The notes beneath the pieces were generated by a model. That model worked only from the letters and a program-made list of their open reading frames with translations, had not been told where the DNA came from and made no database searches. The position numbers and the translations under genes were made by a program. A DNA stretch of 64,000 nt from Lactobacillus sp. PV034 (GTDB taxonomy: Bacteria; Bacillota; Bacilli; Lactobacillales; Lactobacillaceae): positions 873,001 to 937,000 of the forward strand of contig NZ_CP041982.1 of the NCBI RefSeq assembly GCF_014522305.1. Direction: 5' to 3'. The stretch's first letter is position 1. Each line of letters opens with the position of its first letter. Below, one piece after another: positions 1 to 9,070 of this stretch.

Positions 1-277
1 CCCAACCTCCAAGTGGAACAAACTTAATTAATCCATTTGGTCTTACTGCTTGAGTAATAAAACCAACTGCATCAGAATGAGCATCCATTTGAATAACTGG
101 GCGATCTCCCTTATTTTCCTTCCTGGAAGCATAAACATTTAACATTCCATCAGTCTCAATATTAGCTGTACCTTTAGCATAACTTGAAAAAAGCTTAACA
201 AATTCTTCTTCAAAACCTGATGTTGAATTAGCATCAGAAAATTCTTTTAACATTTCTATTTCTTGCTCTTTTTTCAT
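1..277 (-). CDS. M42 family metallopeptidase (glutamyl/deblocking aminopeptidase), 5' part
   Basis: Only the N-terminal 92 codons are present; the gene runs off the left edge. The start is the ATG at 277-275, preceded on the minus strand by a good AGGAG site. The segment MDAHSDAVGF (residues 64-73) matches the first metal-binding motif of M42 peptidases, where the His binds the dinuclear metal site; the usual DEVGF reads DAVGF here. Family members are cytoplasmic, form large dodecameric shells and trim N-terminal residues from short peptides. No signal peptide is seen. The FrvX/PepA-like assignment is firm at family level, but the specificity cannot be read from this fragment. Confidence 0.85.
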   Translation of the reverse strand, partial: MKKEQEIEMLKEFSDANSTSGFEEEFVKLFSSYAKGTANIETDGMLNVYASRKENKGDRPVIQMDAHSDAVGFITQAVRPNGLIKFVPLGGW

Positions 278-426
278 GACGACTCCTATTACAAAATACC
301 TATTTTTACCTTTATTCTAATCATCTATTAGAAATTAATCTATAAAATAATCCCTAAAATTACCCTTAGCTAAACTAAAAAATAAGCGTAAAATAGAATT
401 CAGTTTTAAAAGAGGAAGTGGAGTAC

Positions 427-1632
427 GTGAAAAAAGAGAAGCCCATTTGGAAACGAAACCTTTTTGTACTATCAATCGCTGTCTTTATCGCAGGAATTGC
501 GTTTTCAGAAGTCATGCCTTTCTTGCCCTTATATATTAAGACTTTAGGTGAATTTTCTAAGCAGCAATTAAATTTCTGGTCTGGTTTAGTTTTTTCTGGA
601 ACCTACTTTGTTTCAGCCATTGTTTCTCCTTGGTGGGGGAAACTTGCTGATAAAAAAGGGCGTAAGTTAATGATTTTACGTGCCTCTATTGGAATGGCTA
701 TTGTTATGGCAGCCATGGGATTAGTTCAAAATGTCTGGGAATTGTTTGGTTTAAGAATGTTCCAAGGAGTATTCTCTGGCTATGTTTCTAATTCAAATGC
801 TTTAGTAGCAACTGAAACACCAAAGGAGAAATCAGGACAAGCCTTAGGTACAATGGCTTCATCATTTACTGCAGGCAACTTATTAGGACCATTTGTTGGT
901 GGTGCCTTAGCTTCTATTTTTAGTTATCGAATTACCTTCTTTATTACTGGTGGACTTTTAACGCTTATCTTTTTCCTTTCACTTTTCTTTGTTCATGAAG
1001 ATGACTTTAAGCCGATCGAAGACAAAAAACTAGAAAGCACCAAAGGTGTAATTCAGGCATTGCGCTCTCCTGCTTTGATTTTTGGTCTGCTATTAACTAC
1101 TTTAATTATTCAAGCTGCTAACAATTCTATCAACCCGATTGTCTCCCTCTACGTTGCCCAGTTGATGCAGAATCATGGTAATATTGTATTTATTTCCGGG
1201 GTAATAGCTGCATTACCAGGAATTGCTACTTTTTTAGTTGCATCTCGTTTTGGTGTTTGGGGTGACCGGATTGGGACTCATAAAATTATTGTTGGTGGTT
1301 TTATTGCTGCAACTATTTTTTTCTTTTTAACTGCTTTTGTCCAAAATACTATCCAACTAGGAGTTTTAAGATTTTTAGTAGGATTTTCTGATGCTTGTCT
1401 AATTCCACAAGTCCAAACTTTATTAACCAAAAATTCACCTGCACAAGTTACTGGAAGAATTTTTTCTTGGAACCAAAGTGCGATGTACATTGGAAATATT
1501 GTCGGACCTTTATTAGGTTCAACTGTTGCTGGTATTTCGAGTTATAGTATGGTTTTCCTTGTTACTGCAGGCATTGTGGTTCTAAATTTAAGTCTCTTCC
1601 AACTAAACGTCATTCATAATTTGGATCGTTAA
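427..1632 (+). CDS. MFS drug-efflux transporter (DHA1, 12 TM)
   Basis: Proton-coupled exporter of the major facilitator superfamily in the plasma membrane. The 401-residue protein has about twelve hydrophobic segments, and the loop between segments 2 and 3 carries the motif-A sequence GKLADKKGRKLMI typical of drug:H+ antiporters. It resembles the PmrA/NorA/TetA group, but the substrate cannot be deduced. I chose the GTG at 427 because GAGG at 412-415 then lies 11 nt upstream; the alternative GTG at 418 would sit almost on top of that site. The gene ends in a hairpin shared with a convergent second MFS gene. Confidence 0.85.
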   Translation: MKKEKPIWKRNLFVLSIAVFIAGIAFSEVMPFLPLYIKTLGEFSKQQLNFWSGLVFSGTYFVSAIVSPWWGKLADKKGRKLMILRASIGMAIVMAAMGLVQNVWELFGLRMFQGVFSGYVSNSNALVATETPKEKSGQALGTMASSFTAGNLLGPFVGGALASIFSYRITFFITGGLLTLIFFLSLFFVHEDDFKPIEDKKLESTKGVIQALRSPALIFGLLLTTLIIQAANNSINPIVSLYVAQLMQNHGNIVFISGVIAALPGIATFLVASRFGVWGDRIGTHKIIVGGFIAATIFFFLTAFVQNTIQLGVLRFLVGFSDACLIPQVQTLLTKNSPAQVTGRIFSWNQSAMYIGNIVGPLLGSTVAGISSYSMVFLVTAGIVVLNLSLFQLNVIHNLDR

Positions 1633-1647
1633 AATTTAAGCTAACTA

Positions 1648-1686
1648 AAAAATGGTATGGATAAATTGATTTGTCCATACCATTTT
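1648..1686. terminator. Bidirectional rho-independent terminator
   Basis: An inverted repeat pairs AAAATGGTATGGA (1649-1661) with TCCATACCATTTT, and the loop is about 11 nt. Flanking A and T tracts make it usable from both sides, between the convergent MFS genes. Confidence 0.85.
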
Positions 1687-1695
1687 ATTTTGTCA

Positions 1696-3162
1696 TTATT
1701 TAAAGCTACTTTTTTCTTTATTATAGTTAAAGTAAAAATTAAAGATCACTGCTAAAATCAACAAAATCAAAGATACTAACATAATTTGATGGATCCCCTT
1801 ATGAAAGATTTCACGCATCAATGGTAATAAATGTTGCGGCAATAATTTAGCAGTTTTAGCATCACTTAATTCATTCAACATTTTCATCGTAATATTATGA
1901 TGTTGCTTGATTCCATTTCCTAAAGCAAAGTTCATAATAACTCCATAAACCGCGGCCATAATCGTTTGAGCCAAGATTCTAATTAAATATGAAGTAGAAG
2001 TTGCAGTAGCCATGTTTTTGCTGCCAGCATCCATCTGTACTTTAACTTGAAGGGCAACGAAAATAAAACCTACTCCTATTCCAGAAAAAGTACCAATAAT
2101 TACCAGCATATATAAAGGCGTTTGAAGAGTTGAGAAAAATAGTCCTGCTACTGAGATTACCATTGTAATTAATCCAATCAAGACCAAAGCAAAAGTTCGC
2201 AAGTGCTCTTGAATCGTAGCCACCATCTGGGAAGCAATAATTTCAAAAATCGAGTTAGGAATTAAGGTCATTCCACCTAGCAAGGCTGACAAGCCAAGCA
2301 AAGCCTGTGCCCACATTGGTAAATAAGTATTTACTGCCAAGAAGGCACCCCAACTTAAAGCAAACAGTAAAAAGTCACCATTTAAATCTTTATTTTTAAA
2401 TAATTCTAACGGAATAATCGGGTTATCTGCCCGACTCTCATGATAAAAGAATCCAGTCAGAATTCCCAAGCTTACCACAATTAAAAGAATTACTAACCAA
2501 GTTGCAGTTAATCCCAACATTTGAACACCAAGTAAGAAAAGAATTAAGCCACAAACCAATAACAAGGCACCTGGTACGTCAAACGTTACCGGTGCTTGTG
2601 GAGTAACTGGCTTATAAAAGATTAAGCTAATAATCAACGCGATTAAGCCAATTGGAATATTAATATAGAAGACCCAATGCCAAGAGATTGCATCAATTAA
2701 CCAACCACCAACTAGGGGTCCCATAATCGCTGCTCCATTAAAGCTTGCAGTCAAATAGCCCAAAATTTGAGTTCTCTTCTTAATATTTGGAAAAATATAA
2801 CCAGCAATAATATAAGGTAGTGATCCCATACCACCTGCACCAATACCCATAACAAATCTCGCTACTAGGAAGAAGAAAATATTAGGAGCTAAACCTTCAA
2901 GAGTTGATCCCACAATGAAAAAAATTAGTGAGATTTCAAAGGCTAGCTTATTAGTAATTTTCTCACCAATTTTGGTCCAAATCGGAATTGAGATTGACAT
3001 CCCCAACAAGAAAATCGCTACAATCCATCCCATAAATTGAATCCCATGTAAGGCAGATACAATTGCTGGAATCGCAGTATTGATTATTGTGCCATCTAAA
3101 CCTGACATTACATTACCTAACATCAGGGCAACTGTAACCATTGTCACTTGCTTTTTATTCAT
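1696..3162 (-). CDS. MFS drug-efflux transporter (DHA2/EmrB-QacA, 14 TM)
   Basis: A 488-residue plasma-membrane protein with about 14 hydrophobic segments. Near the N-terminus it has LDGTIINTAIPAI, the DHA2 signature of the EmrB/QacA drug:H+ antiporters, and a later GNVMSGLDGT/WRWVF-like layout (WHWVFYINIPIG) matches the same family. It is expected to export amphipathic or toxic compounds; no dedicated regulator adjoins it. The ATG at 3162 has GGAG four bases upstream. It is convergent with the 427-1632 exporter and divergent from the aquaporin gene, so it is probably a single-gene unit. Confidence 0.88.
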   Translation of the reverse strand: MNKKQVTMVTVALMLGNVMSGLDGTIINTAIPAIVSALHGIQFMGWIVAIFLLGMSISIPIWTKIGEKITNKLAFEISLIFFIVGSTLEGLAPNIFFFLVARFVMGIGAGGMGSLPYIIAGYIFPNIKKRTQILGYLTASFNGAAIMGPLVGGWLIDAISWHWVFYINIPIGLIALIISLIFYKPVTPQAPVTFDVPGALLLVCGLILFLLGVQMLGLTATWLVILLIVVSLGILTGFFYHESRADNPIIPLELFKNKDLNGDFLLFALSWGAFLAVNTYLPMWAQALLGLSALLGGMTLIPNSIFEIIASQMVATIQEHLRTFALVLIGLITMVISVAGLFFSTLQTPLYMLVIIGTFSGIGVGFIFVALQVKVQMDAGSKNMATATSTSYLIRILAQTIMAAVYGVIMNFALGNGIKQHHNITMKMLNELSDAKTAKLLPQHLLPLMREIFHKGIHQIMLVSLILLILAVIFNFYFNYNKEKSSFK

Positions 3163-3365
3163 TCTTCTCCGCTTTCTTTGGTACTACATACAACTTTTTG
3201 CTACTTTATTATGCAAAATTTTTCTAAAAATTACCAAGACTTTTTTAAATTATTCTGACTAAAATGCAAATTACTTGAAAAAGTTCTATCTTTGTGAATG
3301 TTACTCATGTATAATTGTGTTTGCTGTTATTTTTCACTTATTTTTTCAGGAGGCATAGAAAAAAT

Positions 3366-4121
3366 ATGGCACACACTTGGTTTGCAAAATATGTTGCAGA
3401 ATTTCTAGGTACCATGATTCTTGTTATGTTTGGTAATGGTGCTGTAATGAATACCGTTTTGAAGAAAACAAATGGTAACAATGACGATAGTAAAGGCAAT
3501 GGTGGTTGGCTATTAATCGCAATCAGTTTTGGTTTTGGGGTAATGATTCCTTCAATGCTCTTTGGTTCCGTTTCTGGTTGTCATATTAACCCTGCTGCTA
3601 CGTTAGCTCAAGCTTTTGCTGGCGTCTTTCCTTGGACTCATGTAGCTCAATATATCATTGCTCAGTTCCTTGGTGCAATGGTTGGTCAGTTAATTCTTCT
3701 TGCAGTTTACTGGCCAAGTTTTAAAGAAACTACTGATGCAAATATTATCTTTGGTTGTTTCTCCACTTCTGATACCCACAACAGCAAGTTAAATGGTTTT
3801 ATTTCTGAAGTTGTTGGTACTGGTGTTTTAATGTTTGTTGCAATTGGACTTTACCATGGCTTATTCTTCCACAACGCTATGGATATAGCTAACATTGGTG
3901 TCGGATTTATGATTATGGGTGTGGTTTTAGCACTCGGTGGTGTTTCTGGTCCATCTCTTAACCCGGCACGTGATTTAGGTCCACGTATTCTTTATGCAAT
4001 CTTACCAGTACCAAACTCAGATCGAAATGCACATTGGAACTATAGTTGGGTTGCATCACTTGGCCCAATCGTTGGTGCAGCAATCGGTATTTTCCTTTAT
4101 AAAATTCCGTTTGGACTTTAA
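3366..4121 (+). CDS. Aquaporin family protein (glycerol facilitator-like)
   Basis: A 251-residue channel protein of the MIP family. The two half-helix motifs are visible as HINPAAT and SLNPARDLGPRI; the Asp after NPAR is the mark of aquaglyceroporins (GlpF type) rather than strict water channels. It probably passes glycerol and other small neutral solutes, and lactobacillus homologues are also reported to move dihydroxyacetone, lactic acid or H2O2. The start is the ATG at 3366, with a perfect AGGAGG at 3348-3353; an upstream in-frame ATG at 3315 lacks such a site. An insertion (KKTNGNNDDSKGNG) lies in the first loop. No glpK is nearby. Confidence 0.88.
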   Translation: MAHTWFAKYVAEFLGTMILVMFGNGAVMNTVLKKTNGNNDDSKGNGGWLLIAISFGFGVMIPSMLFGSVSGCHINPAATLAQAFAGVFPWTHVAQYIIAQFLGAMVGQLILLAVYWPSFKETTDANIIFGCFSTSDTHNSKLNGFISEVVGTGVLMFVAIGLYHGLFFHNAMDIANIGVGFMIMGVVLALGGVSGPSLNPARDLGPRILYAILPVPNSDRNAHWNYSWVASLGPIVGAAIGIFLYKIPFGL

Positions 4122-4130
4122 TTAAACTAA

Positions 4131-4166
4131 AAAATATGGCTCATTGAATTCAATGAGCCATATTTT
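4131..4166. terminator. Bidirectional terminator, 36-bp perfect palindrome
   Basis: A perfect palindrome centred on GAATTC (4146-4151) has A/T tracts at both ends. It serves both the aquaporin gene and the convergent hpt. Confidence 0.88.
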
Positions 4167-4178
4167 TTTACAAAATTT

Positions 4179-4718
4179 TTATGCATAAACTTCATGCTTT
4201 AAGACACCGATATATGGAAGGTTACGATACAATCCATCATAATCTAACCCATAACCAACTAAAAATTCATTTGGAGCATTAAAACCAATATAGTCACCTT
4301 GTAATTCTACTTCATGACTTTGTGGCTTATCCATCATGGCACAAATCTCCACGCTTTTAGCTCCACGCTTTAAGAATAAGTCCTTCAAAAATTTTAAAGT
4401 GCGACCAGTATCAATAATATCTTCCATGATAATCACCGGACGATTTTTTACATCATATTTAACATCTTGAATTAAGTTAACTTTTCCAGTTGAATGAGCT
4501 CCCTCATAACTTGAAGCCTTAACAACATCAAGGTTCATCATAAAGTTTAAACGTTCTAACATTTTGCCACTAAAAATCAAAGCTCCAGTCATGACTGAAA
4601 CTACTAATGGCAATTCTTCACTATTAGCATATTTTTGGTTTAATTCGTCTGCTAATTCATCGAGACGCTTATTCATCTTATCTTGGCTAATTAATACTTT
4701 TTCAATATCGTTATTCAT
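4179..4718 (-). CDS. hpt: Hypoxanthine phosphoribosyltransferase
   Basis: Cytoplasmic purine-salvage enzyme that makes IMP/GMP from hypoxanthine/guanine and PRPP. The PRPP-binding loop VIIMEDIIDTGRTL is intact, and at 179 residues the length is normal for the family. The ATG at 4718 is preferred because AAGGAA lies seven bases before it; a longer frame begins at 4745 but adds nine atypical residues and has no ribosome site. In many lactobacilli hpt sits between tilS and ftsH; here it stands alone between an aquaporin and an Rpn-type gene. Confidence 0.93.
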   Translation of the reverse strand: MNNDIEKVLISQDKMNKRLDELADELNQKYANSEELPLVVSVMTGALIFSGKMLERLNFMMNLDVVKASSYEGAHSTGKVNLIQDVKYDVKNRPVIIMEDIIDTGRTLKFLKDLFLKRGAKSVEICAMMDKPQSHEVELQGDYIGFNAPNEFLVGYGLDYDGLYRNLPYIGVLKHEVYA

Positions 4719-4912
4719 GTTTATTTCCTTACTCAAAATTGTCAACGATAAGATTTTAACACATTTTAAAGATAAATAAACTATTTTTATCTAAAAAATT
4801 ACGTAATTTACTAACTTTGTAAAAAGATTCAGTTAATATTGTTCGTATTTTAAAATATAAGTTGTTTTTGCGTAATTATTTATGGCAACAAATATCTTTT
4901 TAAGGAGTAGTA

Positions 4913-5713
4913 ATGAATAAATGGTATGGTTTTACCCAAGATTTAGTATTTGGGGAAGTAATGAAAAATAAAGAATTTTGCAAGTATATGATTCAAGCTA
5001 CAATCCCTGAGCTTGATGAAATCAAAATCATCAATATTGAAACCCAAAAAGAATTTAAGGGTACCGATACTGATGAAAAAGGCATTCGCCTTGATATTTT
5101 TGTTAAAGATAATAAAGGCAACCTATTTGATGTGGAAATGCAAAATACTAATGAGCATAATTTAGGTAAACGTATGCGCTACTATCAATCTAGAATTGAT
5201 ACTTTTGCATTAGATTCTGGCAGTACGTATAATAATCTTAAAAGGTCTTACATTGTGTTTTTATGCATGTTTGATTATTTCAATCAGGGAAAAGCCAGCT
5301 ATAGTTTTCACGAATATGAAGATTCAAACAGAAAATTACAATTAGATACTGCATCGACAAAAATAATTATTAATGGGACAGCAACTACAGCTGCACATAA
5401 TTCAAAGTTATTAAGTATTATCGACCTAATGCAAGGCAAAGTTGATTCTTCTAATAAATACATCCGCTATGCTGAAGAAAAAATCAACCAAATTAATAAC
5501 GATCCTAAGAAAAGGAGAGCAATTATGGAATACGAGACAAAACTACTTGAGAGAGAACAAAAGGGCGCGACAGATTCCTTAAATTTGTCAAAAGAAATTA
5601 AAAAGCTTAAATTAAATGGTTTCACAACTGAGGAGATTTATTCTCAACTAAAGAACCATAATTATTCTTTATCTGGAGCAGAATTAAAAGAACTTATTAA
5701 TTTAATCAATTAA
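4913..5713 (+). CDS. Rpn family recombination-promoting nuclease / putative transposase
   Basis: A 266-residue protein of the PDDEXK_2 group (TIGR01784-like), distantly related to E. coli RpnA-E. The nuclease core is visible: Asp61 in GIRLDIFVKD, then Glu75-x-Gln77 in LFDVEMQ, fitting D...ExQ. The C-terminal 60 residues are Lys/Glu-rich and probably helical (LKLNGFTTEEIYSQLKNHNYS resembles the usual end domain). RpnA-type proteins cut DNA and raise RecA-independent recombination. There are no inverted repeats around it, so it is not a mobile element by itself. AGGAG lies before the ATG, and a strong hairpin follows. Confidence 0.82.
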   Translation: MNKWYGFTQDLVFGEVMKNKEFCKYMIQATIPELDEIKIINIETQKEFKGTDTDEKGIRLDIFVKDNKGNLFDVEMQNTNEHNLGKRMRYYQSRIDTFALDSGSTYNNLKRSYIVFLCMFDYFNQGKASYSFHEYEDSNRKLQLDTASTKIIINGTATTAAHNSKLLSIIDLMQGKVDSSNKYIRYAEEKINQINNDPKKRRAIMEYETKLLEREQKGATDSLNLSKEIKKLKLNGFTTEEIYSQLKNHNYSLSGAELKELINLIN

Positions 5714-5717
5714 TTAC

Positions 5718-5762
5718 AAAAGGACATCCCTTGGATAATATGTTTTCCAAGAGATGTCCTTT
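5718..5762. terminator. Bidirectional terminator
   Basis: A stem of 16 pairs with one mismatch joins AAAGGACATC-CTTGGA with its complement at 5746-5762. It separates the Rpn-like gene from the convergent TetM-like gene and overlaps the latter's stop codon. Confidence 0.8.
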
Positions 5763-7659
5763 ATTTTAAATAAGGATATTGAGCATGTTCAGGTACTTGA
5801 TCCCAAGTAATTGTATGACCCGCACCATGATAGCAAAAGACAGAATTAGGAGTATTATCAATATCTGACAATGGATCATAGTTTTGGCTCTGGATAATTT
5901 CACTACTATTTTGGCAATCCTGATAGCCGCTTACGACACACTCTAAACTTCCCTCACCATGACTATAACTTCTTACTTCCTGTTGATAATTCTTCATTTG
6001 GGCCACCGGTGCTTGACCAACTAAAGTGTCTTCTCCTTCAATTTTAAAGTTTCCACCCATTTTCTGAATATCATTAATTGCACGACCAAGCTGGTCAGAA
6101 GGAATGGTTAAGCGAAAATCATACCATGGCTCTAAAAGCTTCACAGCTCCTTTAGCCTTTAATTCCATCAACCCCTGACGCACTCCACGCCAACTTGCCT
6201 GTCGAAAATCTCCACCAACTGTATGAACTTCACTACCTTTTCCACCAATTAAAACAATTTCAACATCAGTTAAAGGAAAACCTCCTAATACTCCTAAGTG
6301 AGTCTTTTCCCTTAATGCATGCAAAATCTGGTGTTGCCAATTACTTGGCAAAATTTCTAAACTACATTCTGATTTCACTTGAATTCCACTACCAGCTGGT
6401 AACGGCTTTAACAAAAAGTGAACTTCAGCATAATGACGCAAAGGTTCAAAATGGCCTACTGCTTCTACTTCTTGAGTAATTGTTTCTTGATATAAAACAT
6501 TACCTTGAACTAATTTAACGTTTAAATTAAATCGTTCTTGCAATAATTGTTCTAATATTTCAGCCTGCATTTGCCCCATTAATTGGACGCTAATTTCGTC
6601 TAAATCTTTACTCCACTCTACTTTTAGTAAGGGATCTTCTTGCTCTAATTCTTGCAACGCAACTAAGACTTGGTGCAAATCTTCTGCTGTTTCTACACTA
6701 TAATTAAGAACAGGTTGTAAATATGCTGTACTTAGATCTTGCTCTGCTCCTAATCCCTGACCAACAAAACTTGAAGTAAGTCCTTTAATTACGCTAATTT
6801 GTCCTGCTTGTAACTCTGAAACGGTCTTAAATTTTTCACCATTATATTGGCGAAGCTCGTCGGCTTTTTCATCTCCTAAAGACTGTTTTGCTTTTAAAAT
6901 TCCACCTGTGACTTTTACCCAAGTTAAGCGTTCATTTTGAGAAGAAGAAATCTTAAATACACGTGCACCAAATTCATCCGTAAAATTAGGCGCAAGTGTA
7001 TATTGGTCAAGACCAGTGAGAAATTCAGTAACTCCATTAAGTTTCAGTGCTGAACCAAAATATGTTGGAAAAATCTTTCTCTTCTTTATTAACTTTTTAA
7101 TTTCTCCAAGAGAAATTACCCCATTTTCTAAAAATTCTTCTAATAAGTGCTCATCGACGGTGGCCATATTTTCATCTATTTCTGCCTTTGGCGCAGTAAA
7201 ATCCACAAGGGCATCACTTAAGTCTTTTTGCAAATTTGAAAATATCTTTGCCTGATTGTCTACTTGATCAATCTTATTAACAAAAATAAACGTAGGAATT
7301 TGGAGTTTATCCAAAAGGTGCCAAATAGTCTTCGTATAAGCAGTTACCCCATCAGCAGCCGAAATCACTAAAATGGCATAGTCTAACACACTTAAACTTG
7401 ACTGCAATTGGTTCACGAAATCGATGTGTCCTGGTGTATCAACCAAGGTAAAATGAGTATCTTGCCAATCCATTTGTGCTACATGAGAAAAAATTGTAAT
7501 ACCTCTCTTTTTCTCTAAGACATCAGTATCTAAAAAGGCATCCCCATTATCCACTCTTCCTAATTTGCGTAGACTGCCAGCTTTGTATAGCATCGCTTCT
7601 GAAAGCGTAGTTTTACCAGCATCCACATGAGCTAAAATACCAATATTTATCTGTTTCAT
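5761..7659 (-). CDS. TetM/TetO-like ribosomal protection GTPase (chromosomal, divergent)
   Basis: A 632-residue translational GTPase of EF-G shape, close to the 639-residue length of TetM. The G motifs are AHVDAGKTT (10-18), RGITI (52-56), DTPGH (74-78) and NKID (128-131). The remainder follows the TetM/TetO/OtrA layout with domains II-V and the C-terminal helix (NYQQEVRSYSHGEGSLECVVSGY). It differs at many positions from mobile tet(M): the G3 region reads THFTLVDTPGHIDFVNQLQ. It is AT-rich like its neighbours, with no transposon genes nearby, so I infer an old chromosomal paralogue; whether it confers tetracycline resistance is open. A small DUF7662-like gene lies just upstream on the same strand. 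Confidence 0.8.
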   Translation of the reverse strand: MKQINIGILAHVDAGKTTLSEAMLYKAGSLRKLGRVDNGDAFLDTDVLEKKRGITIFSHVAQMDWQDTHFTLVDTPGHIDFVNQLQSSLSVLDYAILVISAADGVTAYTKTIWHLLDKLQIPTFIFVNKIDQVDNQAKIFSNLQKDLSDALVDFTAPKAEIDENMATVDEHLLEEFLENGVISLGEIKKLIKKRKIFPTYFGSALKLNGVTEFLTGLDQYTLAPNFTDEFGARVFKISSSQNERLTWVKVTGGILKAKQSLGDEKADELRQYNGEKFKTVSELQAGQISVIKGLTSSFVGQGLGAEQDLSTAYLQPVLNYSVETAEDLHQVLVALQELEQEDPLLKVEWSKDLDEISVQLMGQMQAEILEQLLQERFNLNVKLVQGNVLYQETITQEVEAVGHFEPLRHYAEVHFLLKPLPAGSGIQVKSECSLEILPSNWQHQILHALREKTHLGVLGGFPLTDVEIVLIGGKGSEVHTVGGDFRQASWRGVRQGLMELKAKGAVKLLEPWYDFRLTIPSDQLGRAINDIQKMGGNFKIEGEDTLVGQAPVAQMKNYQQEVRSYSHGEGSLECVVSGYQDCQNSSEIIQSQNYDPLSDIDNTPNSVFCYHGAGHTITWDQVPEHAQYPYLK

Positions 7660-7675
7660 AAGTATTTTCCTTTAG

Positions 7676-7888
7676 TTAATTACCCATTACTTTATTAAAA
7701 AATATTCTTTTACCCTTTAATGATATCTTTTCTACCACATAACCATAGTTTTGGGCCTCTTTTTTATAAGTCAAAAAGGCATGATCAATCTCAAAACCTA
7801 AAATTTCTTTAATTTCTTCAAAACTCAAATCATAATTTTCTTTATTATTAGTACTTAAATATTTCCAAAGTGGTTCGTATTTACTCAT
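7676..7888 (-). CDS. Small hypothetical protein (DUF7662-like)
   Basis: A 70-residue protein starting MSKYEPLWKYL, with a helical middle (LSFEEIKEILG) and a lysine-rich end. It resembles small proteins of firmicutes annotated as DUF7662, whose role is not known; an HTH-like fold is possible. AAGGA lies before the ATG. It ends 17 bases before the start of the TetM-like gene, so the two are probably cotranscribed. Confidence 0.65.
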   Translation of the reverse strand: MSKYEPLWKYLSTNNKENYDLSFEEIKEILGFEIDHAFLTYKKEAQNYGYVVEKISLKGKRIFFNKVMGN

Positions 7889-8027
7889 AAATTATCCTTT
7901 AAATTATGTTGTTTTTCTTACTTACTAACAATTTTATCACGATAACTTTGAGCCTATAGTACAGTTATTGCAATTAAACAAAAAAATATTCTAATTCAGT
8001 CACATAATTTTATAGCACTGATAATAG

Positions 8028-8085
8028 AAAAAAAGAAAGTTATAACTTATAAACACTAAGTTCTAAGTTATAACTTTCTTTTTTC
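8028..8085. terminator. Terminator, strong AT-rich hairpin
   Basis: A 20-bp stem (8028-8048 with 8065-8085) with A/T runs on both sides lies at the end of the minus-strand 82-residue gene. It could also stop readthrough from the left. Confidence 0.8.
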
Positions 8086-8334
8086 TTAAAACCACCCTAA
8101 ACATAGTCTTATCAATTGTAATACGATGTTTAATAAGAAGAATACAATTACTACTATCCAGAATACTTTATTTTTCTCTGGTCGATTAACCAAGGAATTC
8201 ATAGCAATCTCTACTAACATCAAAGACGCAATTATGCTTATAATTGAACCTGAACTATTTTTAATCCAAAAAGTGGCTACTAGCATAACAACAGCTGTTA
8301 AGTCTAGAATCAAATTCTTTATTCTTTTACTCAT
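8086..8334 (-). CDS. Small membrane protein (3 TM), unknown
   Basis: An 82-residue hydrophobic protein with three likely membrane helices (residues 8-24, 28-48 and 57-78) and a positively charged N-terminus. The ATG at 8334 has a purine-rich AAGGGGGGGAAG site upstream. It lies 92 bases downstream of the XRE regulator gene in the same direction and is probably cotranscribed. I do not recognise a family; XRE regulators with their own membrane segments are often paired with such small membrane proteins. Confidence 0.6.
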   Translation of the reverse strand: MSKRIKNLILDLTAVVMLVATFWIKNSSGSIISIIASLMLVEIAMNSLVNRPEKNKVFWIVVIVFFLLNIVLQLIRLCLGWF

Positions 8335-8426
8335 CTTTCTTCCCCCCCTTCATAATTAATTTATAATTCAGGATCGTTAGGCCACTTCTCATCTTTGAGA
8401 TGCAGATACAACATACCTTCTATTTT

Positions 8427-8891
8427 CTAATTAGCAGTCAGAGGGTATTTTTGATCTAATTTTGGATTTACTTTATTTACAATTAACCAGCGTCTTACTG
8501 GAATCATTACCATCCAGCCACCTATCCACAAAATTTCTAAAATATCATAGACATTATCCGAAATAGAAAGCATGGAAATAAGCGTATATATAAGTAACAT
8601 TATTACAATATAGATGCTACTGTAAAATAGTTTAAACGTATGAAATTCGGTATAACGTTTATCCTCTTGCTCTTGTAATTTTTCTTGCTGCTCATCTGGA
8701 TCAAGCTCGAATAATAGATCATCTACACTTACTCTCAACGCTTTTGCAACTAAATTCAAGGTAGAGCTACTTACGTCTTCTTCATTTTCTAAACGCTGAA
8801 TAGTTCTAACAGAAACATTTGCCTTTTCAGCTAATTGTTCTTGAGACAAATGTTGGGATAAACGTAGTTCTTTTACTTTATTTTTCTTCAT
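8427..8891 (-). CDS. XRE-family HTH regulator with C-terminal membrane segments
   Basis: A 154-residue protein. Residues 4-60 form a Cro/CI-type HTH (VKELRLSQHLSQEQLAEKANVSVRTIQRLENEEDV), followed by a charged linker rich in Gln/Glu (about 65-82) and two pairs of hydrophobic helices, so it is a membrane-tethered repressor or sensor. Such HTH-plus-TM proteins are common in lactobacilli; the signals they sense are unknown. GGGAGG precedes the ATG at 8891. Two inverted repeats lie 70-110 bp upstream and may be its operator. The next gene downstream encodes a small membrane protein. Confidence 0.75.
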   Translation of the reverse strand: MKKNKVKELRLSQHLSQEQLAEKANVSVRTIQRLENEEDVSSSTLNLVAKALRVSVDDLLFELDPDEQQEKLQEQEDKRYTEFHTFKLFYSSIYIVIMLLIYTLISMLSISDNVYDILEILWIGGWMVMIPVRRWLIVNKVNPKLDQKYPLTAN

Positions 8892-8961
8892 TTTATTGAC
8901 CTCCCACCATTTTTAGCTTAAGTCTAATAAAACAACCTATCATTTCCCAGGTAATGCTTAT

Positions 8962-8998
8962 GACAATTAGCCGCCAATTGTCCGCCACAAATAGTGGC
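8962..8998. promoter_or_regulatory. Tandem inverted repeats upstream of the XRE gene
   Basis: GACAATT-N7-AATTGTC (8962-8982) is followed at once by GCCAC-N5-GTGGC (8984-8998). They sit in the promoter region of the XRE gene and may be an autoregulatory operator. This is a sequence observation with no experimental basis. Confidence 0.4.
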
Positions 8999-9070
8999 CA
9001 CGTCATCAATAATATATCCTAACTAATTATATGTTTCTTTCTTAATTTCCTATCTTTATGATTGGTTTCA

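Noticed and set aside
4913-5713. Rpn-like gene considered as part of an insertion sequence
   Set aside because: No terminal inverted repeats or target duplication around it.
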